A stretch of DNA of 27,022 nt from Leptofilum sp050292445 (GCA_050292445.1 JBNKLQ010000054.1:1-27022), one strand, 5' to 3'; counted from the first letter of the stretch, positions 15,583-25,043 are shown. The notes: generated from the sequence alone by a model not told the origin. A program made the numbers and translations.

Positions 15583-16365
15583 ATGCTTGAACTTCTTGTT
15601 CGTGAACCCACTCAGAAAACAAAGAACACCCCACTCCTCTTCATTCACGGCGCGTGGCATGGGGCCTGGTGTTGGGACGAACATTTTTTGCCCTACTTTG
15701 CCGAGCGTGGCTATGCTGTGTACGCACCGAGCCTGCGCGGACATGGGCAGAGCAACGGCAAAGAACGGCTGCGCTGGAGTTCAGCTAAAGACTATCTGGC
15801 GGATATTGCAGAAACGGCCGCTAAACTACCTCAGCCACCAATCATCATTGGGCATTCGATGGGCGGCTACCTGGTGCAAAAGTATTTGGAAACTGCGACG
15901 CTGCCCGGAGCAATTTTGCTGGCATCGGCACCACCCCAGGGCGTTATTGGTGTAACGCTGCGCATTGCCCGCCATTTTCCAGGCAAGTTTATCAAGTTGA
16001 ACCTGAAGATGAGCTTGTATCCACTGGTGGAAACGGCCGTACTCGCCCAATACCAACTCTTCTCCAAAAATATGCCGCAAGAGCAGGTCAACCGTTATTT
16101 CCAAAAGCTGGGCGACGAATCCTACCGTGCCTTTTTAGACATGCTGCTGCTCAATCTGCCCAGACCCAAACGCATCAACACGCCCATGCTGGTGCTTAGT
16201 GGGCGGGATGATGCTATTTTCACAATAAATGAGGTAACAGCCACCGCCCACGCGTACAACACGCAGCCACACTTCTTCCCCACGGCCCACGACATGATGC
16301 TGGAGGCAGGCTGGGAACAAGTGGCGGAAACAATGTTGGCCTGGCTGCAGGAAAGACATCTGTGA
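15583..16365 (+). CDS. Alpha/beta hydrolase fold protein
   Basis: This 260-residue soluble protein has a complete alpha/beta hydrolase catalytic set. The oxyanion HG motif is FIHGAWHGAWCW near residue 20, the nucleophile elbow is GHSMGG with S92, the acid is in LSGRDDAIF (D209 or D210), and the histidine is H236 in PTAHDMML. The LRGHGQS segment is typical of esterase and lactonase-like members. The frame is open from ATG 15523, inside a palindromic repeat, but GGAGG at 15572-15576 six bases before ATG 15583 fixes the start. The substrate is unknown; a carboxylesterase or lysophospholipase-like activity is plausible. It stands alone, divergent from yccF and 144 bases before the large kinase gene. 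Confidence 0.9.
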   Translation: MLELLVREPTQKTKNTPLLFIHGAWHGAWCWDEHFLPYFAERGYAVYAPSLRGHGQSNGKERLRWSSAKDYLADIAETAAKLPQPPIIIGHSMGGYLVQKYLETATLPGAILLASAPPQGVIGVTLRIARHFPGKFIKLNLKMSLYPLVETAVLAQYQLFSKNMPQEQVNRYFQKLGDESYRAFLDMLLLNLPRPKRINTPMLVLSGRDDAIFTINEVTATAHAYNTQPHFFPTAHDMMLEAGWEQVAETMLAWLQERHL

Positions 16366-16509
16366 ATTGACTGACCCCCTCCCAATGTCTCATAATGTAA
16401 TTCCAGAAAATACTTTAGAATTTTCGATTAAAATAGGGAAGAACAGTACAGTAAGTCATCGTTGGTATGCTCACAAGAGAGCATAGATGCGGATTTGAGA
16501 GGTGTACCA

Positions 16510-19500
16510 ATGAGCCAACGATCAACATCAACAAAAAATTTTAAAGAAGAAAATTCTTATCAAGCCTCGGAAGAATTGTATGAGGTCCTCTTTGTCCAGG
16601 CAGCGGACGGCATCTTCATTGCAGATGAGCAAGGGCATTGTATTGACGTTAACCAACACGGCTGCAAAATGCTGGGCTATTCTCTTGAGGAGCTTTTAGG
16701 CGCTTCCATGGAGGATTTGGTTCCAGCCGAAGATCTGGCCCGCGATCCGATAGAACTAGATGAAATGCGAGCAGGCAAAATCCTGCTCAAGGAACGTCGT
16801 CTGCGCTGCAAAAGCGGCCGTTTCTTGCCAGTAGAAATTAGTGCACGTATGCTGACAGACGGCCGTTTCCTAAGCATCGTGCGGGATATTAGCGAGCGCA
16901 GACAAGCGGAAGAACAACTCCGCGAAAGCAACGAGCGCTTCCAACTGTTGGCCGAATCCTCCCTCACCGGCATCTACCTCATCCAAGAGAATATATTTCG
17001 CTACGTCAATCCGGCCATGGCGCAAATATTCGGTTATGAAGTTGAAGAAATAATCGACAAGCTGGGGCCAATGGACATGGTTTATCCAGATGACCGCCCC
17101 CTGGTTACCGAGAATCTGCGCCACCGCATTGACGGCGAAGAAGAAGCCATTCATTATGATTTCCTTGGTTTACGCAAAGATGGTTCGACAATCGATATTG
17201 AGGTGTACGGCCGTCGGATTGAATATAGCGGAAAAAACGGCGTCATCGGCACGCTGATGGACGTTACCAAGCGCAAACAAACCGAGGAGGCGTTGCGACA
17301 CAATCGTGAAACCGCCTTACAATTCTCTGACCAGTTGGCGACCCTGCAGGAAGTCACCAACCAACTCTCCAAAGCTGAATCTTCCGATGACTTACTTCGG
17401 CAGGCAGTGCAATTGGGACGATCTCGTCTGGGATTCGACCGTGTCAGTATCTGGTTCATTGAAGAGCACCTGGGTATTATGCGAGGTTCGTTTGGCACAA
17501 ATGAGCAGGGTAAGCTACGGGACGAGCGGAATACACAGGTCGAGTTCAAGCATGAAGGATTGGCCTGGCACGCTTTCTCGCAAAAGGAACCGATGGCTTT
17601 AGTCGAACAAATTTCTTTGCATGATCACTTGGGCCAGGAAGTGGGTGAGGGCGAAAACGCAGTGGCAGCTCTATGGGATGGCGGCGAGGTAGTTGGCGTC
17701 ATCTTTGTTGACAACCTTTTCTCGCGTAAACCTATTGGGGACCATCGGCTTGAGATTCTAAGACTTTATGCCACCACGTTGGGACATCTCATCACGCGTA
17801 AACAGGCTGAAGAGGCATTGCGCACCAGCGAGGAACGGCTGCAAATGGCGCTGGACGCGGCGCAGATGGGCCAGTGGGACTGGAATATCACTACCGGCGA
17901 GGTAACATGGTCCCCACAGTGCCTGGCCCTGTATGGCTTACCACCCGATACACAAATGAACAATGAACGCTTTCTGCAAGCATTGCACCCTGAAGATCGA
18001 GAACGCGTTGACGTTGCCTTAAGCCAGGCGGTTAAGGAACGCACCGGTTACGAGGAACAAAAACGTGCTGTTTGGCCAGACGGTTCAGTTCACTGGACGG
18101 CTTCTCGGGGCCAGGTTTACTGCGACGCTGTTGGGGAACCCGTTCGCATGACTGGCGTCACCTTTGACATCTCCAAGTGGAAAGAGGCAGAGGAAGCATA
18201 TCGCGCCAGTGTAAACCGCTTCAGGGAGTTGTTCAACAAAGCCGCAATGCCCCTTTGTTTTGTAAATAAAGAAGATGAAACGCTGCAATTTAACGGTCAT
18301 TTTGAAAAGACCTTCGGCTACTCACAGGAAGAGATTCCAACGCTAGATGAGTGGTGGCAGTTGGCCTATCCCGATCCAGCCTACCGGAAATGGGTGATCG
18401 ACACATGCGCTGCTGCATTGCAGCGTGCCATCGACACAGGGTCTGACATTGAACCAATCGAGTACCGGGTAACCTGTAAAAACGGCGACATACGCACGAT
18501 GGTGGTATATGGGGGGTTTATCGATGATGACCTACTCCTCACGTTCTTCGACATCACTGAACATAAGCGGGCAGAGCAAGAGCGCCAGGCCCATCTGCGT
18601 TTTCTAGAAAGCCTGGATCAGGTCAACCGAGCAATACAAGGTACCAATGATTTAGACCAAATGATGAGAGACGTGCTTGATATTGTGCTGGATATATTTG
18701 GTTGTGATCGGTCTAATCTAGTTTATCCGTGCGACCCAAATGCAGGCATGTGGCAAGCCTCGATGGAGCGTGCCCGGCCGGAATACCGAGGTGTTTTTGG
18801 AACAGGACAAACAGTGGCTACAGACTCGGAAGTTGCTGAATTATTTAGAATTTTATTGAACTCAGGTGGTCCGGTAAGATTTGGTCCGCAATCTGAGTAT
18901 CCGTTGTTGTCAAATGCGGAGGAAGAATATGGTCTAAAATCGTTTTTAGGCATCGCTTTATACCCTAAAGTTGGCAGCCCGTGGCTCTTTGGACTTCATC
19001 AGTGCGCTTACCCAAGAGTCTGGACGCCAGAGGAAGAACGGCTCTTTCAAGAGATCGGCCGACGGCTGGCCGATGCCTTGACCAGCCTGCTAGCGCACCG
19101 CAATCTGCGTGAGAGTGAACGCAAACTGGCTGAGGCCGAGCGTATCGCTCATGTAGGCTGGTGGGATCGGGATTATGAGGCTGATAGCATCACCCTTTCA
19201 GACGAAGGTCGCCGAATCTTTGGACTGCCATCGAAAGAAGATCTACAAGACCTAGACTTAAACCAATGGCATGATCAGTGGAAAAAACTGATTCACCCGG
19301 AAGATCGGCCCCGAACAGCCCAAGCCGCTGAGGAGGCCCTACGTGGTGGTCCGCGCTATGATTTGGAATACCGTGTGGTGCGACCTGAAGGTGAAGTGAG
19401 ATTCATCCGCAGCGAAGGGGATATTACCTGGGATGAATCAGGCCAGCCCCAACGCATGTTTGGCATCATGCAAGACATCACCGAACTCCGGCAGGCAGAA

Positions 19501-22491
19501 GACGAACTCCGTGCCAGCGAGGCCCGCTTCCGCACATTAGTGGACCACGCGGCTGACGCCTTCTATTTACATGACGCCAAGGGCACAATTCTGGATGTGA
19601 ATCAACAGGCCTGCCAAAGTTTAGGCTACAGTCGTGAGGAACTGATCGGGAAAATCCCCAAAGAATTCGATGCGGTACTTGACCGTTCCTTCCTCAACCA
19701 GTTGGAAGCGCAACTAGATAGTGGAGAAGAGGTTGAGTTCGAGACCAGACATCGTCGAAAGGATGGAACTGAGTTCCCGGTTGAGGTCCGGGGACGCCCA
19801 TTCTGGCAGGGCGGGCAACGGTTTTCCGTTGCCCTGGTCCGGGACATTAGCGAACGCAAGCAGGCACAGGAGGCGCTAACCTTATTCCGCACACTCATTG
19901 ACCACACTAACGACGTTATTGAGGTCATTGATCCAGAAACAGGACGTTTCCTCGACGCAAATAAACAAGCCTGGCTAACGCTTGGCTACTCGCGCGAGGA
20001 GTTTCTGAATCTCTGCGTGTCTGATGTAAACCCACGAGTAGCTGAACTGTCCTGGCAAAAAATGTTGGGAGAGCTTCGGGAATTCGGCAGCATTGTTCGA
20101 GAGAGTCAACATCAGCACAAAGATGGGTCAATTTTCCCTGTTGAAATTAATATTAACTATATTCATCTAGACCGCGATTACATTCTGGCAGTCGTTCGCG
20201 ACATCACCAAGCGCAAACAGGTGGAAGAAGCCTTGCGGGAAAGCGAAGAAAGACTTCGTCAAATCGCCTCATCGCTTCGAGAAGCCGTCTGGTTACGTGA
20301 TGCTCAGACCCGTCAGGTTCTCTACGTAAATCCTGCCTTCCAGGAATTAACTGGGCGGACCTGCAAGAGCTTTTATGAGGATCGGGAGTTGATAAAGGAT
20401 GCCGTCCACCCTGACGATAAAGAGTGGGTGAATGAGGCACTTGATCAAAGATTCGAGAGTATCCCCTTTGGTAAAGAGCACCGTATCATCCATCTGGATG
20501 GCAGCGTCCGTTGGGTATGGAGCCAAATTTTCCCCGTTCGAAACGAGGAAGGTGCGGTATACCGATGGGCATCAATCATGGAAGACATTACCGAGCGCAA
20601 GCAGGCGGAAGAGGCCCTGCGTGCCAGCGAAGAACGGTACCGGGCCTTGTATCGTGATAATCCATCGATGTTTTTTACCCTGGACAGCGAGGGGATGATT
20701 ATCTCTGTAAATACCTTTGGTGCCAGCCAACTGGGGTACACGATTGATGAATTGGAGGGCCGGTCGATTTTAGACCTATTTTTTGAAGACGATCAGACGG
20801 CCGTTACAAACCAGCTACAACGTTGTATTCAGAATCCCGGGCAGATAACTCACTGGCAATTTCGCAAAGTACGCAAAGATGGCAGCCTGCTATGGGTCGA
20901 GGAGTTTGCCCGCACCATTACCGACCCCAACGGCACATTTAATATCCTGGTCGTTTGTCAGGATATTACTGACCGTAAACAAGCAGAAATAGAGCAGAAA
21001 CGACTGCTGGCTCAGATTCGGGAGCAGGCGCAACAAGTTCAGAACATTATTGACACGGTGCCGGAAGGAGTCATTTTGCTTAGCAAGGATCTGTCCGTTA
21101 CGCTGACCAACCCAGTTGCCAGAGAATTCCTGACCTTGCTGACGCCTGAAGTTCAGAACGGCCGTTTAACCCACCTGGGGCAACGGCCGTTGCCCGAACT
21201 ACTTACCTCACCCCCCAAAGGTTTGTGGCACGAAATTACAACTGAGGACCTCATTTTTGAAGCCATTACCCGTCCGGTCGAAAATGGCCCCGAAAACGGC
21301 GGTTGGGTTTTGGTTTTGCGCGATATTACCCAAGAACGCGACATTCAGCAGCGCGTGCAGCGACAGGAGCGTCTAGCCGCCGTAGGCCAACTGGCAGCTG
21401 GTATTGCCCACGATTTTAATAACATCCTGGCGGTTATTGCCCTCTATACCCAACTCATCTCGCGTACGGTGGAAATGCCTGAACCTATTCAGGAAAGATT
21501 ACACACCATTGAGCAGCAAATAAAACGGGCCACAGACTTGATCCAGCAAATCCTTGATTTCGGCCGTCAATCCATACTAGAGCGCCAGCCATTGGATTTG
21601 ATAACTTTCATGGAAAAACTTGTAACGCTTCTGGAGCGTACTTTGCCAGAGCATATCCAGATTGAATTGGTTTATTCCGCCGAAGCCTATTTCATCCAGG
21701 CCGATTCTTCACGTATCCAGCAGGTGATAATGAATCTGGCCGTCAACGCTCGTGACGCTATGCCAGAAGGAGGAAACCTAACAATTAGGTTGGCACATGT
21801 ACAAACAGGTAACTCTAAACCAATGCCTGTGCAGGACTTGCCTCCCGGCAACTGGATTCAAATAGAGGTGATAGATAGCGGTGATGGTATTCCCCAAGAA
21901 ACGCTATCCCACATATTTGAACCTTTCTTTACCACCAAGGGAGTTGGAGAAGGAACCGGTTTGGGGTTGGCACAGGTCTATGGCATTGTTCAGCAGCACG
22001 ACGGCTACATTGATGTGACAACAAAGGTCGGGCAAGGGACAACTTTCTTCTTGTATTTTCCAGCACTCAATACTGGCACTAATGCAACAGAGATTTCTGA
22101 TAGAGTTGCATTGCAATTTGGACAAGGTCAGCAGATTTTGTTGGTTGAAGATAACCAAGCCACGCGCGAAGCTCTGCGGGATAGCCTCGACCAGTTGAAT
22201 TATGAAGTTTTGGCTGCGACAAACGGCCGTGAAGCCCTGGCGATCCTGGAAACTCAAGCCAGTGAAGTTGATTTGGTGTTAAGTGATGTAGTCATGCCAG
22301 AAATGGGAGGCGTTGCCTTATTCCATGCCATGCAAGCGCATAACCTGACCATCCCAATGATGTTGCTCACGGGACATCCGCTCAGTAACGAGATGGAATA
22401 TCTAAAGTCCATGGGCCTGGCTGGCTGGCTGCCGAAACCCCTTGACCTGGTAAATCTAAGCTATTTACTGGCAGAAATCTTGGCCACCTAG
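16510..22491 (+). CDS. Giant soluble hybrid sensor histidine kinase with about ten PAS and two GAF domains
   Basis: This 1993-residue protein has no membrane segment, so it senses inside the cell. Approximate domains are PAS 22-133, PAS 140-258, GAF 277-434, PAS 443-561, PAS 568-688, GAF 694-862, PAS 877-998, PAS 1006-1119, PAS 1125-1239, PAS 1248-1367, PAS 1376-1494 and PAS 1511-1611. HisKA follows with H1634 in AAGIAHDFNN. The ATPase has N box VNARDAMPEGG, DSGDGIP and GEGTGLGL, and a C-terminal receiver has phospho-acceptor D1926 in LSDVVMPEMGG. Most PAS units end in a linker like DITERKQAEEALR. A TTG start at 16462 is possible, but ATG 16510 follows GAGAGG. No separate response regulator is adjacent, so the output partner is unknown. 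Confidence 0.93.
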   Translation: MSQRSTSTKNFKEENSYQASEELYEVLFVQAADGIFIADEQGHCIDVNQHGCKMLGYSLEELLGASMEDLVPAEDLARDPIELDEMRAGKILLKERRLRCKSGRFLPVEISARMLTDGRFLSIVRDISERRQAEEQLRESNERFQLLAESSLTGIYLIQENIFRYVNPAMAQIFGYEVEEIIDKLGPMDMVYPDDRPLVTENLRHRIDGEEEAIHYDFLGLRKDGSTIDIEVYGRRIEYSGKNGVIGTLMDVTKRKQTEEALRHNRETALQFSDQLATLQEVTNQLSKAESSDDLLRQAVQLGRSRLGFDRVSIWFIEEHLGIMRGSFGTNEQGKLRDERNTQVEFKHEGLAWHAFSQKEPMALVEQISLHDHLGQEVGEGENAVAALWDGGEVVGVIFVDNLFSRKPIGDHRLEILRLYATTLGHLITRKQAEEALRTSEERLQMALDAAQMGQWDWNITTGEVTWSPQCLALYGLPPDTQMNNERFLQALHPEDRERVDVALSQAVKERTGYEEQKRAVWPDGSVHWTASRGQVYCDAVGEPVRMTGVTFDISKWKEAEEAYRASVNRFRELFNKAAMPLCFVNKEDETLQFNGHFEKTFGYSQEEIPTLDEWWQLAYPDPAYRKWVIDTCAAALQRAIDTGSDIEPIEYRVTCKNGDIRTMVVYGGFIDDDLLLTFFDITEHKRAEQERQAHLRFLESLDQVNRAIQGTNDLDQMMRDVLDIVLDIFGCDRSNLVYPCDPNAGMWQASMERARPEYRGVFGTGQTVATDSEVAELFRILLNSGGPVRFGPQSEYPLLSNAEEEYGLKSFLGIALYPKVGSPWLFGLHQCAYPRVWTPEEERLFQEIGRRLADALTSLLAHRNLRESERKLAEAERIAHVGWWDRDYEADSITLSDEGRRIFGLPSKEDLQDLDLNQWHDQWKKLIHPEDRPRTAQAAEEALRGGPRYDLEYRVVRPEGEVRFIRSEGDITWDESGQPQRMFGIMQDITELRQAEDELRASEARFRTLVDHAADAFYLHDAKGTILDVNQQACQSLGYSREELIGKIPKEFDAVLDRSFLNQLEAQLDSGEEVEFETRHRRKDGTEFPVEVRGRPFWQGGQRFSVALVRDISERKQAQEALTLFRTLIDHTNDVIEVIDPETGRFLDANKQAWLTLGYSREEFLNLCVSDVNPRVAELSWQKMLGELREFGSIVRESQHQHKDGSIFPVEININYIHLDRDYILAVVRDITKRKQVEEALRESEERLRQIASSLREAVWLRDAQTRQVLYVNPAFQELTGRTCKSFYEDRELIKDAVHPDDKEWVNEALDQRFESIPFGKEHRIIHLDGSVRWVWSQIFPVRNEEGAVYRWASIMEDITERKQAEEALRASEERYRALYRDNPSMFFTLDSEGMIISVNTFGASQLGYTIDELEGRSILDLFFEDDQTAVTNQLQRCIQNPGQITHWQFRKVRKDGSLLWVEEFARTITDPNGTFNILVVCQDITDRKQAEIEQKRLLAQIREQAQQVQNIIDTVPEGVILLSKDLSVTLTNPVAREFLTLLTPEVQNGRLTHLGQRPLPELLTSPPKGLWHEITTEDLIFEAITRPVENGPENGGWVLVLRDITQERDIQQRVQRQERLAAVGQLAAGIAHDFNNILAVIALYTQLISRTVEMPEPIQERLHTIEQQIKRATDLIQQILDFGRQSILERQPLDLITFMEKLVTLLERTLPEHIQIELVYSAEAYFIQADSSRIQQVIMNLAVNARDAMPEGGNLTIRLAHVQTGNSKPMPVQDLPPGNWIQIEVIDSGDGIPQETLSHIFEPFFTTKGVGEGTGLGLAQVYGIVQQHDGYIDVTTKVGQGTTFFLYFPALNTGTNATEISDRVALQFGQGQQILLVEDNQATREALRDSLDQLNYEVLAATNGREALAILETQASEVDLVLSDVVMPEMGGVALFHAMQAHNLTIPMMLLTGHPLSNEMEYLKSMGLAGWLPKPLDLVNLSYLLAEILAT

Positions 22492-22505
22492 TATTTAGCG
22501 CAATA

Positions 22506-23771
22506 CTAGCCGTTAGGCATAATGGTGATGAGCGTCATCTCGGGGGGGCACATAAAGCGAACACGCGGGGCACTGAGTCCTTCCAGGCCAATGCCACGAC
22601 TGATGTAGAGGGTGGTACGGCCGATTTGATACAATCCCATCACAAAGCGGCGTCCCAACTGGGAGCTGGTAAAGATTGGCCCTAAAACGGGCAGACGAAC
22701 CTGCCCTCCATGCGTGTGGCCACACACGTACAGGTCGATGTCGTGTTCAGCGGCTTCTGGCATGAGTTCAGGTGAATGGTAGACGAGCAGTTGGGGCACA
22801 TCAGCGGGGGCGGCGCTTACCAATCGAGCCAGACGTCCAGCATCAACAGGAAGATCGTGCGTGCAATCCATACCGAGCACGGTGAGGGAACGGCCGTTTC
22901 CCATTTCTACCTGCTGCCAGCCGTGACGCAGCAGGCTGATGTGACGCAGATCATCAAAAATTGGCACAACCGTCTCTCGCAAATCAACCGGCGGGCTGCC
23001 CAACGTGGCATAAACGCCATGGGGGGCCGACAGTTGACCAAGCAGCTGACGCACCTGCCGCAATGTTTCCGGATCACGATTGTAGGATAAGTTTACATAA
23101 TCCCCAGAAATCACGATAAGATCGGGGTTGGCTTCGCGGGCCAATTCTAACACTTTGGCTTCGCGGTCAGTTAGCCGCTCCACGTGCAAATCGCTAATGT
23201 GCAACACACGAATCGGCTCGGTTCCCAGCGGCAACCTGTCTGTAAAGGTCATCACGGCGGTCAGCTTGAGGCGAAAAGGTTCCATAAAGTAGCCCCAAAT
23301 AAAAGCGGCCGTTCCGGTCACCTGAATCCCCAAAAAGAGCCACAACGCCCAATCTTCTTGCAACCAATTGGCCAAAACGGCCAGACCAAGCGTGGCCATA
23401 ATGCGTGGCAAGGCCAGAACAAATAGCTGTGCCTTCCAGGGGCCATAGGAAACTTTTTGCTGCGGCAGGGTAATCAGCAGCGTCATATCTGCCGCCATAA
23501 AAAGGGCTAGCAGAATGCCAACCAGTTTAGCCATCGCTTGATCGGCCGTAAACAGCCACCAGCTGGCACCAGTTAACGCCGTCAGCAAGAGGGCTAAACC
23601 AACCACAACTACACCGGGTAGTCGCGTCGGTAAATCAAAAACCAACATGATTTTATGCAGCAACCCTTCTTCCAAAATATCCAAGGTTGGCTCATTTAAT
23701 TCAGTTGGTTGTTTGGTTAGTGTCAAATTTTCCATAGTTGTTTTTGGGGTGGCCCACTCGTAGTCAGACAT
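22506..23771 (-). CDS. Membrane-anchored metallophosphoesterase with altered GNH motif
   Basis: This 421-residue protein has about four hydrophobic helices (residues about 52-165) followed by a YkuE/YaeI-like calcineurin-type phosphoesterase domain. Metal-binding motifs are ISDLHVE (D194, H196), ISGDYVN (D224), LLVYHSPE (H332) and CGHTHGGQ (H352, H354). The usual GNH(D/E) block, expected after HGVYATL, reads GSPPVD at residues 258-263, so the bridging-metal Asn and the catalytic His are missing. The flanking family sequence stays in frame, which argues against a frameshift. YkuE-type relatives act on membrane or cell-surface phosphoesters. ATG 23771 lacks a clear ribosome-binding site; ATG 23735 is an alternative. 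It converges with the kinase gene, only 14 bases apart, with no terminator visible. Confidence 0.87.
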   Translation of the reverse strand: MSDYEWATPKTTMENLTLTKQPTELNEPTLDILEEGLLHKIMLVFDLPTRLPGVVVVGLALLLTALTGASWWLFTADQAMAKLVGILLALFMAADMTLLITLPQQKVSYGPWKAQLFVLALPRIMATLGLAVLANWLQEDWALWLFLGIQVTGTAAFIWGYFMEPFRLKLTAVMTFTDRLPLGTEPIRVLHISDLHVERLTDREAKVLELAREANPDLIVISGDYVNLSYNRDPETLRQVRQLLGQLSAPHGVYATLGSPPVDLRETVVPIFDDLRHISLLRHGWQQVEMGNGRSLTVLGMDCTHDLPVDAGRLARLVSAAPADVPQLLVYHSPELMPEAAEHDIDLYVCGHTHGGQVRLPVLGPIFTSSQLGRRFVMGLYQIGRTTLYISRGIGLEGLSAPRVRFMCPPEMTLITIMPNG

Positions 23772-23800
23772 AGTAACAAGGTTTGTTTCAACTCAGGTGT

Positions 23801-23854
23801 TAAGTAAATCACGGAAGGTTCTATAAAACTTGCGAGCAATTCGTGATTTACTTA
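23801..23854. repeat. Dispersed palindromic repeat, copy 2 (AGYAAATCAC family)
   Basis: TAAGTAAATCACG (23801-23813) and CGTGATTTACTTA (23842-23854) form a perfect 13-bp stem with a 28-base loop. The arms match copy 1 at 15474-15527 apart from C/T changes that stay complementary in each copy. It lies in the 244-base spacer between the divergent phosphoesterase and small membrane protein genes. Confidence 0.75.
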
Positions 23855-24015
23855 GCAAACGGTCGAAAATCCAATCGTAGGATGCCGTACCATTCTTACC
23901 GTTTGTCTTACCCATTCGCCATCACCAATTGAACTGTTCACGAACTGCTGACGGCCGTTTGGCAAGCTATGGCCATGCTTTTCAACAACGATTTGCCCTA
24001 GTAAAGGAACTTTTC

Positions 24016-24240
24016 ATGCAATTAGAAACCGTCTCCCCAACCCGCAGCAAACCCCATTATTTTACCCGGTTAGCGCTGGGTTTGCTGGTGCTCACGCTGA
24101 CACTGTTATTGATCGTAACGGCCGTTGGCCCCTTCTTCAGCTCACTTGTCATTGATGAGACATGTGAAACGGCCGCTGAGGATTCATTTGAAACTTTTTC
24201 GGCGGAAACGGCCGTTCCCGACTGCTGGCTCGTTCAATAA
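24016..24240 (+). CDS. Small single-helix membrane protein, unknown function
   Basis: This 74-residue protein has a short polar N-terminus, one hydrophobic helix at about residues 19-41 (LALGLLVLTLTLLLIVTAV) and an acidic, threonine-rich tail with two cysteines. I do not recognise a family. Start ATG 24016 has AAAGGA at 24003-24008; an ATG at 23929 in the same frame would add 29 residues but has no ribosome-binding site. Two exact ACGGCCGT copies and one near copy fall within 225 bases, encoding TAV, TAA and TAV. The motif alone therefore accounts for much of the tail composition. The next gene starts 35 bases later, so the two may be co-transcribed. Confidence 0.6.
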   Translation: MQLETVSPTRSKPHYFTRLALGLLVLTLTLLLIVTAVGPFFSSLVIDETCETAAEDSFETFSAETAVPDCWLVQ

Positions 24241-24275
24241 TCGACAAACAACCATAAATTACAGGAGTGTATCGG

Positions 24276-24863
24276 ATGTCTAATTTTACGTATCGTCTAT
24301 GTCGTCCAGATGAAAAAGAAGCCGTAACGGATGTGTTTTTTTCTACACAAGAAGCACTGCGCCTGCCAGATCGGGCCGCTGCTGCCAAAATCACCGAGAT
24401 GGTCTTGACCCGTGGCCACCTCCTTGGCGGGTATCACAACAACAAGCTGGTTGCCGTACTCGGCTACTTTTTGGGAGAACCTAAGCACGATTTTGCCAAC
24501 AACGATGTTCTTTATTTATACGTCGGCGCAATTTTGCCCGAATACCAGCTGACCCGGCTGTTTTATCACGGTTTGCTCTTTATTTTGCAGATGTACCAGG
24601 GAACGACCGTTACTCAAATTCGGCTCCAGGCAGAAAAGGCAAATCCCTACACCAACAAGCTGTACGGCCGTTTTGCCCAACCCATTGCCGAAGAAAAAAG
24701 CCCGCGCGGCGTGCCCGTCATCACCTATGGTGGCTCCATTGAGGCAGCAATTGCTTATCTTTCACGAGGTAAACGACCCAAGCCAGCGCCCGCCACACCC
24801 AAGCAATACTTTTTTGAGCATCGGATACGGCCGTATGTCCAGCCACACAACTGGAATCTCTAA
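24276..24863 (+). CDS. GNAT-like acetyltransferase fold protein, tentative
   Basis: This 195-residue soluble protein has a layout resembling a GCN5-related N-acetyltransferase. An N-terminal helical part (DEKEAVTDVFFSTQEALRLP) is followed by strands KLVAVLGYFLG and VLYLYVGAILPEYQ, a helix (LFYHGLLFILQMY) and a late strand with EKANPYTNKLYGRF. The last resembles the N-x-Y-x-x-L-Y-x-x-F/GF region of GNAT enzymes. The acetyl-CoA pyrophosphate loop (Q/R-x-x-G-x-G/A) is not clear, so activity is uncertain. ATG 24276 has GGAG eight bases upstream; GTG 24267 is a less likely start. The C-terminal 30 residues are proline- and lysine-rich. No substrate can be proposed. Confidence 0.55.
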   Translation: MSNFTYRLCRPDEKEAVTDVFFSTQEALRLPDRAAAAKITEMVLTRGHLLGGYHNNKLVAVLGYFLGEPKHDFANNDVLYLYVGAILPEYQLTRLFYHGLLFILQMYQGTTVTQIRLQAEKANPYTNKLYGRFAQPIAEEKSPRGVPVITYGGSIEAAIAYLSRGKRPKPAPATPKQYFFEHRIRPYVQPHNWNL

Positions 24864-25043
24864 TTCCGATTGTTCAAAAACTGCTGACGAATAGACATTT
24901 CACCTGTAGAAATTAGGCGAAAACCAATGCAAAATGTCCCACTTGCGTATTAGAATAGTAGAAACTACTACACGTAAACCGTGAATAGCTCTTGGGTTTT
25001 CTAAAACTAGATACAGTATACGTCATTCATTGGGAGAAATAAT

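Noticed and set aside
22989..23006. A frameshift explaining the missing GNH motif of the metallophosphoesterase.
   Set aside because: The residues on both sides (HGVYATLG before, YHSPE and GHTHGGQ after) follow the family in one continuous frame.
23935..24895. A similar GAACTGCTGACG / AAACTGCTGACG string near 23941 and 24887.
   Set aside because: The match is only about 11 bases, with no extended identity or structure; chance is sufficient.
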